Assembly (NCBI GenBank): GCA_041905795.1
Contig: JAYRKL010000006.1
Span: 1 to 64,000 of the forward strand
Length of the DNA: 64,000 nucleotides
Source of the DNA: SHVO01 sp041905795
Lineage (GTDB): Bacteria > Pseudomonadota > Alphaproteobacteria > Rhodospirillales > Rhodospirillaceae
Direction of reading: 5' to 3'
Below the pieces are notes generated by a model. That model had not been told where the DNA came from. It worked only from the letters and a program-made list of their open reading frames with translations, and did no database searches. How positions within the stretch are numbered: the first letter of the stretch is position 1; each line of letters opens with the position of its first letter. The position numbers and the translations under genes were made by a program. Positions 42,247-50,350 of the stretch are shown here, in pieces.

Positions 42247-44013
42247 GTGAAAACCTCAGGTCAGGGCAACAGCGGCGAACGGATCTTCGAGGGCTTCGCC
42301 GTCGGGGCCGGGATCGCCATCGGCGTGATCCATCGCCATGACAGCCGCGCGGTGGTGCAGGTGCGCGAGCGCCACGTTCCCGCCAACCGCATCCGGGCCG
42401 AACAGAGCCGCATCGTGCAGGCGGCCTATGACGCCAGCCGCCGCATGGAGGAGTTGCAGGACCGGGCGCGGCGCATGAGCGGCGCCGCCGGGGAAGAACT
42501 GGGCTATCTGCTCGACGCCTATCACCAGATGCTCTCCGGCTCGCGCCTGGTGCGCGGCGTACAGGCGCGCATCGCCGAAGAACAGGTCAATGCCGAAGTC
42601 GCGGTGATGAAGGAAATCGGCCTCATGGCCGAGGCCTTCGCCTCGATGGACGACCCCTACCTGGCGGCGCGCATCGCCGACATTCGTGAGGTCGGCCGGC
42701 GCCTGGTGGAGAGCCTGGGCGAGAAAGCGCCCACCGGCTTCGAAGACCTGCCCGAGGGCGCCGTGCTGGTGGCGGACGAACTGTCGCCCGCCGACACCGC
42801 GCTCCTGGACCCGAAGAAAGTCACCGGCCTCGCCACCATGGTGGGCGGCGTCGAAAGCCATACCGCCATCGTCGCCCGCGCCCTGGGACTGCCGGCGGTG
42901 GTGGCCGCCGATTTCCTCGACCAGGTGGAGAACGGCGAGACCGCGATCATCGACGGCGGCGAGGGCAAGCTGATCGTGGCGCCCACCGCCGCCACCCTCA
43001 AACTGTACCGGGAGAGGCGCGCCGACGGGCTGCGGGTGCAGCGGGCGCTCGCCAAGCTCAAGACCATCCCGGCCACGACCCGCGACGGCCTGCGCATCGC
43101 GCTGCAGGCCAATATCGAGCTGCCGACGGAAGTGGACGCGGTGCTGGCGTCGGGCGCGGAAGGCATCGGTCTTTTGCGCAGCGAATTCATGTTCATGAAC
43201 CGCCGCAAGCTGCCGAGCGAGGAAGAACAGTACAAGGACCTAGCCGGTATCGTGCGGCGCATGCAGGGCCGGCCGGTGACCATCCGCACCCTGGACGTGG
43301 GCGCCGACAAGCTGGGGGACGTGTTCGATCTCAAACCCGGCCCCAACCCGGCCCTGGGCTTGCGCGCCATCCGCTTCTCGCTGTCGCGGCGCAAGCTGTT
43401 GCTGACCCAGCTGTCGGCGATCCTGCGCGCCGGCGCCCTCGGGCCGGTGCGCATCCTCCTGCCCATGGTCTGCACGGTGGAGGAAGTGCGCGAGGTGCGC
43501 CGAATCCTGGTGCGCCTCGCCGCCACCCTGAAGCGCAAAGGCGTGAAGATGGCCGAGCCGTTGCCGCCGCTGGGGGTGATGATCGAAATCCCGGGCGCGG
43601 CGCTGGCCGCCGACGCCCTGGCCGCCGAGGCCGACTTCTTCGCCATCGGCACCAACGACCTGACCCAGTACACCCTGGCCATCGACCGCACCGACGAACA
43701 GGTGGCCTATCTCTACAACCCGCTGCACCCGGCAGTGCTGCGGCTGATCCAGTTCGCCACCGAGGCCGCCCATGCCGGGGGGATTCCCGTATCCGTTTGC
43801 GGGGAAATAGCCGGGGACGAGCGGCACGCCCCGCTGCTCCTGGGTTTCGGCATCACCGAACTGTCGATGTCGCCCGCCAGCCTGCCCAGGGTCAAAAAGC
43901 GCATCCTGGACCTCACTTATTCAACGCTTCAGGGCAAGGTCCGGCGCATCACCGCCCTGGCCGACCCGGCCAAGGTGCGTAAAGTCGTGGATGACCTGGC
44001 GCTCGAAGGTTGA
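42247..44013 (+). CDS. ptsI: PTS enzyme I (phosphoenolpyruvate-protein phosphotransferase)
   Basis: This 588-residue enzyme transfers phosphate from PEP to HPr. The phospho-His is His205 in VGGVESHTAIVARALGLP. The PEP-binding domain has GIGLLRSEFMFM, TLDVGADK, NPALGLRAIR, FFAIGTNDLTQYTLA and Cys518 in PVSVCGEIAGD. There is no N-terminal GAF domain, so it is of PtsI rather than PtsP length. The start is GTG at 42247, 7 bases after the HPr stop. With no sugar-specific EIIB/C in the window, the chain ends at the regulatory EIIA. Confidence 0.94.
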   Translation: MKTSGQGNSGERIFEGFAVGAGIAIGVIHRHDSRAVVQVRERHVPANRIRAEQSRIVQAAYDASRRMEELQDRARRMSGAAGEELGYLLDAYHQMLSGSRLVRGVQARIAEEQVNAEVAVMKEIGLMAEAFASMDDPYLAARIADIREVGRRLVESLGEKAPTGFEDLPEGAVLVADELSPADTALLDPKKVTGLATMVGGVESHTAIVARALGLPAVVAADFLDQVENGETAIIDGGEGKLIVAPTAATLKLYRERRADGLRVQRALAKLKTIPATTRDGLRIALQANIELPTEVDAVLASGAEGIGLLRSEFMFMNRRKLPSEEEQYKDLAGIVRRMQGRPVTIRTLDVGADKLGDVFDLKPGPNPALGLRAIRFSLSRRKLLLTQLSAILRAGALGPVRILLPMVCTVEEVREVRRILVRLAATLKRKGVKMAEPLPPLGVMIEIPGAALAADALAAEADFFAIGTNDLTQYTLAIDRTDEQVAYLYNPLHPAVLRLIQFATEAAHAGGIPVSVCGEIAGDERHAPLLLGFGITELSMSPASLPRVKKRILDLTYSTLQGKVRRITALADPAKVRKVVDDLALEG

Positions 44014-44079
44014 AAGGCGGGCCTGAAAGGTTGCCGCCTTTCCCCCCTGCTGGTATACGGCGGGCACATTCATTCGGGC

Positions 44080-44149
44080 GCATCGTTTTCACCGAAAACC
44101 GGTGCCCACCCACGGATCGCATCCTTGGGCCTGCTTTTGGCAACGATGC
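44080..44149. repeat. Dispersed palindromic element, family A, copy 4, expanded
   Basis: GCATCGTT (44080-44087) pairs with AACGATGC (44142-44149). The minus strand reads CCACCGGTTTTCGGTGAAAACGATGCGCCCGAA-like sequence related to copies 1-3, with some 20 extra bases. It sits 50 bases before ahcY. Confidence 0.65.
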
Positions 44150-44198
44150 TCCCAATCACCCCCTTTTCCGAACCTCCCGCAGAAGAAAGCACACAGCC

Positions 44199-45596
44199 AT
44201 GACGTTCTCCGACTACAAGGTCAAAGACATCTCCCTCGCCGGTTGGGGACGCAAGGAACTCGCCATTGCCGAGACCGAAATGCCCGGCCTCATGGCGCTG
44301 CGCGCAGAATTCGGCAAGGCGCAGCCGCTGAAGGGCGCGCGCATCGCCGGCTCGCTGCACATGACCATCCAGACCGCGGTGCTGATCGAAACCCTCAAGC
44401 ACCTGGGCGCCGATATCCGCTGGGCGTCGTGCAACATCTTCTCCACCCAGGACCACGCCGCGGCGGCGATTGCCCAGGCCGGCATTCCGGTGTTCGCGGT
44501 GAAGGGCGAGACCCTGGAAGAATATTGGGACTACACCCACAAGATCTTCGAATGGGCCGACGGCGGCGCCCCGAACATGATCCTGGACGACGGCGGCGAC
44601 GCCACCCTCCTGATCGTGCTGGGCTCGGAAGCCGAAAAGAACCCGGCGCTGATCGCAAAACCCGGCAACGAAGAAGAAACCGTGCTGTTCGCCGCCATCG
44701 CCAAGCGCAACAAGGAACAGCCGGGCTGGTACGCCAAGGTGCTCGCCAGCATCAAGGGCGTGTCCGAGGAAACCACCACGGGCGTACATCGCCTGTACCA
44801 GATGGCCAAGGACGGCCGCCTGCACTTCCCGGCCATCAACGTCAACGACAGCGTCACCAAGTCGAAGTTCGACAACATCTACGGCTGCCGCGAAAGCCTG
44901 GTGGACGGCGTGCGCCGCGCCACCGACGTGATGATGGCCGGCAAGGTCGCCATGGTCGCCGGCTACGGCGACGTCGGCAAAGGCTCGGCCGCCTCGCTGC
45001 GCCAGGCCGGCTGCCGGGTGATGATCTCGGAAATCGACCCGATCAACGCGCTCCAGGCCGCCATGGAAGGCTATGAAGTGGTGACCATGGAAGAAGCCGC
45101 GCCCAAGGCCGACATCTTCGTCACCGCGACGGGGAATCTCGACGTCATCACCGTCGATCACATGCGCAAGATGAAAGACCGCGCCATCGTCTGCAACATC
45201 GGCCACTTCGACACCGAGATCCAGACTGAAGCCCTGCGTAACTTCAAATGGCACAACGTCAAGCCGCAGGTGGACGAAGTGGAGTTCCCGGACGGCAAGC
45301 GCATCATCCTCTTGGCCGAAGGCCGCCTGGTGAACCTGGGTTGCGGCACCGGCCACCCCAGCTTCGTCATGAGCGCCTCGTTCTCCAACCAGGTCCTGGC
45401 GCAGATGGAGCTGTGGCAGAACGGCGCCAAATACGAGAAGAAGGTTTACGTGCTGCCCAAGCACCTGGATGAGAAGGTGGCCGAGCTGCACCTGGCCAAG
45501 GTCGGCGCCAAGCTCACCAAGCTCTCGGCCAGACAGGCCTCCTATATCGGCGTGAATGCGGCCGGCCCGTTCAAGCCGGACACCTATCGCTACTAA
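44199..45596 (+). CDS. ahcY: Adenosylhomocysteinase (S-adenosylhomocysteine hydrolase)
   Basis: This 465-residue NAD-dependent enzyme splits S-adenosylhomocysteine to adenosine and homocysteine and keeps methylation running. It has SLAGWGRKELAIAETEMPGL at the N-terminus, the substrate Asp/Glu residues in ILDDGGDATLL, NAD-binding VAGYGDVGKGSAASLRQAGC, and the C-terminal KPDTYRY. The start at ATG 44199 leaves a 185-base leader containing a family A repeat. The gene ends in a strong terminator. Confidence 0.97.
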   Translation: MTFSDYKVKDISLAGWGRKELAIAETEMPGLMALRAEFGKAQPLKGARIAGSLHMTIQTAVLIETLKHLGADIRWASCNIFSTQDHAAAAIAQAGIPVFAVKGETLEEYWDYTHKIFEWADGGAPNMILDDGGDATLLIVLGSEAEKNPALIAKPGNEEETVLFAAIAKRNKEQPGWYAKVLASIKGVSEETTTGVHRLYQMAKDGRLHFPAINVNDSVTKSKFDNIYGCRESLVDGVRRATDVMMAGKVAMVAGYGDVGKGSAASLRQAGCRVMISEIDPINALQAAMEGYEVVTMEEAAPKADIFVTATGNLDVITVDHMRKMKDRAIVCNIGHFDTEIQTEALRNFKWHNVKPQVDEVEFPDGKRIILLAEGRLVNLGCGTGHPSFVMSASFSNQVLAQMELWQNGAKYEKKVYVLPKHLDEKVAELHLAKVGAKLTKLSARQASYIGVNAAGPFKPDTYRY

Positions 45597-45621
45597 TTCG
45601 GCCCGTTACCGCGACTAAATC

Positions 45622-45652
45622 AAAAGGGGGACGGTTTAGCCGTCCCCCTTTT
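45622..45652 (+). terminator. Rho-independent terminator after ahcY
   Basis: AAAAGGGGGACGG (45622-45634), loop TTTAG, CCGTCCCCCTTTT (45640-45652) form a 13-bp perfect stem ending in T4. Confidence 0.88.
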
Positions 45653-45700
45653 CTCATCTTCGCGCTATCTTCCCTTTGAGATGAAACGGAAAAGTGCGCG

Positions 45701-48112
45701 ATGGAGTTCCTGACGCCGCCGGTGCTGACCGGCCTGATCGCCGTTCTGGTGCTGGTGCCGCCCGCCGCCTGGGTGCTCTGGCGCCAGCATCGCCATTGGC
45801 GCCGGGCGGAAAAGGCCGCCAGCGCCGCCTCCTATACCCATCAGGCGTTCCAGGCGGCGCTGGAAACCGCGCCCGAAGGCTATTTCGCCTGGTTCCATCA
45901 ACCGATCGCCGAGGACGAGCAGGATACCGACGCCCTGCCCCGGTTCCGCGACCAGGGCTATGGCTCGCGCCGCCTGGCCGTGCTGCTGGACCTGTTCCGG
46001 GGCATGGAAGCCACCTTCGATGACGTGCTCGAGGGCTTCGACCGCCCCTCGCGCGAAACCCTCGAGGCCGCGGTGCGGCACTTGCGCGACGGCGGCACCG
46101 GCTTCCAGATCGACCTCAACCACACCACCACGGCGCGGCGCATCCAGGCCCGCGGCGTGCGCGCCGCCGATGCGCAAGGGCGCACCATGGGCGACGTGGT
46201 GTGGATGAGCGACGTCACCGAGGGTGTCGCCGCCGTCGATACCCTGACTTACGAAACCGCCGCGCTGCGCAAGGAGTGCGCCCTGCTCAAGGCCGCCCTC
46301 GACGGCATGGCCGATCCCATCTGGGTGCGCGACGACGACCTGTCGCTGATCTATTGCAACGCCGCCTACGTCAAAGCCGTCGACGCCAAGGACGCCGACG
46401 ACGTGGTGGCGCGCGGCCGCGAGCTTAGCCCGCGCGTGGCGGTGCGTGAGGCGCGCGCGCTGGCCGCCGCGGCGCGGGCCGCCGGCGACACCCGCCGTTC
46501 GTCCTTCCACATGGTCATCGACGGCAGCCGCCGCCTGATGGAAGTGACCGAATCTCCCGTCGAGCACTCCGGCCGGGAGATCGCGCCCGAAGAAACCGCG
46601 CCGCTGTTCTCCGACGGCAGCGGCCGGCTCACGGCGGGGTTGGCCTACGATGTCACCCGCCAGGAGGAACTCGAAACCCGCCTCAAGCGCGAAGCCGCCG
46701 CCCATGCCGACGTGCTGGAGCGCCTCGGCACCGCCATCGCCATCTTCGGACCCGACACGCGCCTGATCTTCTTCAACACCGCCTATTCGGAGCTGTGGCA
46801 GCTCGCGCCCGCCTGGCTGCTGGAAGGCCCCACCTACGCCACGGTGCTCGACACCCTACGCGGCGAGCGCAAGCTGCCGGAAGTGGCCGATTTCCCAGCC
46901 TATAAGGAAAAGGAGCTGTCGCGCTTCAACTCCCTGATCGAGCCGATGGAGGACGTGCTGCACCTCCCCGACGGCGGCACCTTGCGCCGCGTGATCGCGC
47001 CGCACCCCATGGGCGGCCTGCTCACCACCTATGAGGACATCACCGATACCCTGGTCCTCGAGCGCTCCTACAACACCCTGATCGCCGTGCAGCGCGAAAC
47101 CATCGACAACCTGCAGGAAGCGGTGGCGGTGTTCGGCGCCGACGGCCAGCTGCGCCTGGCCAATCCCGCCTTCGCCGACCTGTGGGAACTGTCGCTCGAT
47201 GCGTTGCGAGAAGGCCCGGCCATGGGGGCGGTGATCGACGCCTTCCGCGGCTTCTTCGACGATGACGCGATCTGGGCGCGCCACCGCGCCGTGATGCTCA
47301 CAGCGTTGGACGCGGATCGTACCAGGGCCGCCCAACAAGGCAGGGTCGTGCGCAAGGACGGCTCGGTGCTGGAGTTCATCTCGGTGCCGCTGCCCGATGG
47401 CGGCGTCCTGTTCTGCTACAACGACGTCTCGGCGCCGGAACGCGTGGCCCAGGCCTTGCGCGGCCGCGCCGAAGCGCTCACCGCCACCGACAAGCTGCGC
47501 AGCGAATTCATCACCAGCGTCACCGCCGAGCTGGAGGGCCCGGCGCGTTCCATCGCGCAGCTGGCGGAGAAACTGCGCGGCACGCCGGAGGCGCAGACCG
47601 CCGCCCACGACATCCTCGAAGCCGCCGAAGCCCTCAAAATGCTGATCACCGACGTGCGCGACCTGTCGGGCGTCGAGGCCGGCCACCAGGTGCTCAGCCT
47701 TGATTCCTTCGACATCCGCGACCTGGTCCGCCGCGTCACCGCCATGACCAAGGAAGCCGTGCGCCGGCGCGGCGTCTCGCTGGCGGTCCAATGCCCCGAC
47801 ACCGCCGGCTGGATGGTGGGCGACGCGGTGCGCATCAAACAGACCTTGTTCCACATCATCAACGGCGCCCTCAAGACCGCGGCCGGAAACCGCGTCACCC
47901 TGTCGGCGGCGCGCCACCAGGACCAGGTGGTGTTCGCTGTCCGCTACAAGGCCGACGCCGAAGCGCGCGGCCTCGGTCTCGGCATCTATCTCGCCCAGCG
48001 CATCGCCGAACTGCACGGCGGCGCCCTGGAGCTGGCCACCGAGGGCGAGGACTCCGTGGTGCGCTGCCGCCTGCCGGCCGGCGACTCAGCCACGCAAGCC
48101 GCAGGCGCTTGA
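45701..48112 (+). CDS. PAS-domain histidine kinase-like protein without the phospho-acceptor His
   Basis: This 803-residue protein has a membrane anchor (VLTGLIAVLVLVPPAAWVLW), several PAS domains (cores such as LDGMADPIWVRDDDLSLIYC, AIAIFGPDTRLIFFNTAYSE and AVAVFGADGQLRLANPAFAD), then an HK-like region. At the H-box the usual VSHELRTP is replaced by VTAELEGP, so the His is Ala609. In the ATPase part the N-box keeps an Asn (IINGALK) but the G1 motif is lost (KADAEARGLGLGIYLA). It therefore probably cannot autophosphorylate, as for DivL-type proteins. It overlaps or abuts tsaE. Its conserved genome position suggests a real role. Confidence 0.85.
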   Translation: MEFLTPPVLTGLIAVLVLVPPAAWVLWRQHRHWRRAEKAASAASYTHQAFQAALETAPEGYFAWFHQPIAEDEQDTDALPRFRDQGYGSRRLAVLLDLFRGMEATFDDVLEGFDRPSRETLEAAVRHLRDGGTGFQIDLNHTTTARRIQARGVRAADAQGRTMGDVVWMSDVTEGVAAVDTLTYETAALRKECALLKAALDGMADPIWVRDDDLSLIYCNAAYVKAVDAKDADDVVARGRELSPRVAVREARALAAAARAAGDTRRSSFHMVIDGSRRLMEVTESPVEHSGREIAPEETAPLFSDGSGRLTAGLAYDVTRQEELETRLKREAAAHADVLERLGTAIAIFGPDTRLIFFNTAYSELWQLAPAWLLEGPTYATVLDTLRGERKLPEVADFPAYKEKELSRFNSLIEPMEDVLHLPDGGTLRRVIAPHPMGGLLTTYEDITDTLVLERSYNTLIAVQRETIDNLQEAVAVFGADGQLRLANPAFADLWELSLDALREGPAMGAVIDAFRGFFDDDAIWARHRAVMLTALDADRTRAAQQGRVVRKDGSVLEFISVPLPDGGVLFCYNDVSAPERVAQALRGRAEALTATDKLRSEFITSVTAELEGPARSIAQLAEKLRGTPEAQTAAHDILEAAEALKMLITDVRDLSGVEAGHQVLSLDSFDIRDLVRRVTAMTKEAVRRRGVSLAVQCPDTAGWMVGDAVRIKQTLFHIINGALKTAAGNRVTLSAARHQDQVVFAVRYKADAEARGLGLGIYLAQRIAELHGGALELATEGEDSVVRCRLPAGDSATQAAGA

Positions 48113-48117
48113 CCGCC

Positions 48118-48603
48118 GTGGATTACCTTCGCCGCCCCTCCGTCATCGAGATCGCCCTGCCGGCCGAGGCTGACACCCGCGCCCTGGGCGGTGCCATCGC
48201 GCGACAGGCGCAGGCCGGAGACATGATCGCGCTCGAAGGCGGCCTCGGCGCCGGCAAGACCACCCTGGCGCGCGGCTTCATCCGGCATTTCACCGGCAGC
48301 ACGGAAGAAGTGGTCAGCCCCACCTTCACCCTGGCGCAGCTCTACGACGGGCCGGTGCCGGTCTGGCACTTCGATCTCTACCGCCTGAAGGACCCGACGG
48401 AGGTCCTGGAACTGGGCATGGAGGACGCGCTGACCGAGGGAATCGTGGTGGTGGAATGGCCGGAGCGCATGGGTCCGTGGCTGCCGCAACGGCGGCTGGA
48501 AGTGGGCCTTGCGGTTGGTTTACATAGCGGGCGGCTGGCGCGGCTCGCAGGCGATCCCTCCTGGAACGCGCGGCTGGAAGAAATCAAAAAGAATGTCGAC
48601 TGA
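48118..48603 (+). CDS. tsaE: TsaE, tRNA t6A biosynthesis ATPase
   Basis: This small P-loop ATPase works with TsaB and TsaD to make N6-threonylcarbamoyl-adenosine in tRNA. Walker A GGLGAGKTTLARGFIRH, then VSPTFTLAQLYDG and HFDLYRLKDP are the family motifs. The start is ambiguous: GTG at 48118 (161 residues) or TTG at 48109 (164 residues, overlapping the upstream TGA). It overlaps the amgK start by 11 bases. Confidence 0.93.
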   Translation: MDYLRRPSVIEIALPAEADTRALGGAIARQAQAGDMIALEGGLGAGKTTLARGFIRHFTGSTEEVVSPTFTLAQLYDGPVPVWHFDLYRLKDPTEVLELGMEDALTEGIVVVEWPERMGPWLPQRRLEVGLAVGLHSGRLARLAGDPSWNARLEEIKKNVD

Positions 48604-49609
48604 TCGTCAGGCCCTGATCGAAACCTTCCTGGACAAAGCGGGCTGGCGCGGCGCCAAGCGCTGGCGGCTCGCGGGCGACGCTTCGTTCCGCAAATACGAC
48701 CGGGTGGAGAAAAACGGCCGCCGGGCGGTGGTCATGGATGCGCCGCCGCCGCAGGAGGACGTGCGCCCGTTTGTCAGCATCGCGCGCCACCTGCATACGC
48801 GCGGATTCTCAGTGCCGGAGATCCTAGCGGAAGACCCCGAAACCGGTCTGCTGCTGCTGGAAGACCTAGGCGACGACACCTACACGCGGCTGCTCAACGC
48901 GGGCGGTGACGAAGAAGTGCTTTACGGCGCCGCCATCGACGCCCTGATCGCCCTGCACCGGCGGCCGGAGACCGACGTGGTGCCGCCGGGGGTGATCCCC
49001 TACGGCAAGGACCGGTTGCTGGAAGAAGCGGGGCGCATTCACAGCTGGTACCTGCGCCTGGTGGGCGCGCCGGCGCTGCCGGCAAACGCCGTGCGGGAGT
49101 TCGAGGATATCTGGCGCGCGCTCCTGCCGGTCGCATGGACGGCGCCGACCTCGCTGATCCTGTTCGACTACCACATCGACAACCTGATGAAGGTGCCGGG
49201 GCGCAGCGGCATGCAAGCCTGCGGCATCCTGGATTTCCAGGACGCCATCACCGGCCCCACCACCTACGATCTCATGTCGCTGCTGGAGGACGCGCGCCGC
49301 GACGTTCCGGCGCACATCCAGGACCTGATGAAGCGGCGCTATCTCGCGGCCTTCCCGGATATCGACCGCGCGGCCTACGAACAGTCCTGGGCGGTGATGG
49401 CGGCGCAGCGGCATTTACGCGTCATCGGCACTTTCGCGCGCCTCAAGTTGCGCGACAACAAGCCCGACTATCTGCGCCATATGCCGCGCCTGTGGCGCTA
49501 TATGGACCGCTGCCTGGCCGTGCCTTTGCTGCGTCCCTTGCGCGACTGGATCGATGTGCATGTGCCGCCGCCCTTGCGGGTGGTGCCTCTTCAGGAAAGC
49601 CGGGTATGA
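48593..49609 (+). CDS. amgK: AmgK-like N-acetylmuramate/N-acetylglucosamine 1-kinase (APH fold)
   Basis: This 338-residue aminoglycoside-phosphotransferase-fold kinase has RLAGDASFRKYDRV near the N-terminus, LLEDLGDDTYTRLL, the catalytic region LILFDYHIDNLMKV and the Mg motif GILDFQDAITGP. AmgK phosphorylates MurNAc and GlcNAc at C1 in the cell-wall recycling bypass. The adjacent downstream MurU-like uridylyltransferase makes the assignment firm. The ATG at 48593 overlaps the tsaE stop. The first His of the canonical HxD is not seen, since the sequence is FDYHIDN. Confidence 0.88.
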   Translation: MSTDRQALIETFLDKAGWRGAKRWRLAGDASFRKYDRVEKNGRRAVVMDAPPPQEDVRPFVSIARHLHTRGFSVPEILAEDPETGLLLLEDLGDDTYTRLLNAGGDEEVLYGAAIDALIALHRRPETDVVPPGVIPYGKDRLLEEAGRIHSWYLRLVGAPALPANAVREFEDIWRALLPVAWTAPTSLILFDYHIDNLMKVPGRSGMQACGILDFQDAITGPTTYDLMSLLEDARRDVPAHIQDLMKRRYLAAFPDIDRAAYEQSWAVMAAQRHLRVIGTFARLKLRDNKPDYLRHMPRLWRYMDRCLAVPLLRPLRDWIDVHVPPPLRVVPLQESRV

Positions 49610-50334
49610 AGCGGATGCCCACCACCGCCATGGTGCTGGCCGCGGGTCTTGGCTTGCGCATGCGGCCCCTGACCCTGGAACTGCCCAAGCCGCTGATCGC
49701 GGTGGCGGGCAAGACCCTTCTGGACTGGACCCTGGACATGGCCGCGGCCGGCGGCGTCGCCAAGGCCGTCGTCAATGTCCATCACCTCGGCGACAAGATC
49801 GTCGCCCACACGGCGCCGCGGCGCCACCCGGCGGTGCTGATCTCCGACGAGACCGGCAAGCTGCTCGATACCGGCGGCGGGATCGTCAAGGCCTTGCCGG
49901 TCCTGGGCGACGCGCCGTTCTTCGTCTTCAACGGCGACGGCATCCTGGTCGACGGCCAGGTCCCGACGCTGCGCCGCCTGGCGGAGGGATGGGAGCCCGA
50001 CCGGCTCGACGTGCTGATGCTGGTGCATCCGCGCGCGCACGCGCATGGCTTCGACGGCGCCGGCGACTTCTTCATGGACGCCGGCGGACGCCTGCGCCGC
50101 CGCGGCGCGGCGGCCAGCGCGCCGTTTGTCTATGCCGGCGCCTATATCATGCACCCGCGCATCCTCGCCGGTGAGAAACCCGAACCCTTCTCCATGAACC
50201 GGGTGTGGGACCAGGCCATCGCCGCCGGCCGCATGGCCGCGGTGGTGCATGACGGCGCCTGGTTCCACGTCGGCACACCCGAGGCGGTGACCAATACCGA
50301 GAGTCTCCTGGGGCGCAGGGCGGCGGCGTCATGA
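49606..50334 (+). CDS. murU: MurU-like N-acetylmuramate 1-phosphate uridylyltransferase
   Basis: This 242-residue nucleotidyltransferase has MVLAAGLGLRMRPLTLELPKP, a G-L-G...R signature for UTP binding, VNVHHLGDKI, ETGKLLDTGGGI and FNGDGILVDG, the catalytic Asp region. It makes UDP-MurNAc in the AmgK-MurU recycling route, which bypasses early MurA/MurB steps and gives some fosfomycin tolerance. It overlaps amgK by 4 bases (ATGA). Confidence 0.9.
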   Translation: MKRMPTTAMVLAAGLGLRMRPLTLELPKPLIAVAGKTLLDWTLDMAAAGGVAKAVVNVHHLGDKIVAHTAPRRHPAVLISDETGKLLDTGGGIVKALPVLGDAPFFVFNGDGILVDGQVPTLRRLAEGWEPDRLDVLMLVHPRAHAHGFDGAGDFFMDAGGRLRRRGAAASAPFVYAGAYIMHPRILAGEKPEPFSMNRVWDQAIAAGRMAAVVHDGAWFHVGTPEAVTNTESLLGRRAAAS

Positions 50335-50350
50335 CGGCGCGCGGGGCCCC

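Noticed and set aside
44014..44198. SAH or SAM riboswitch before ahcY
   Set aside because: The leader folds as a dispersed palindromic element; I could not find the conserved core of any SAM/SAH riboswitch.
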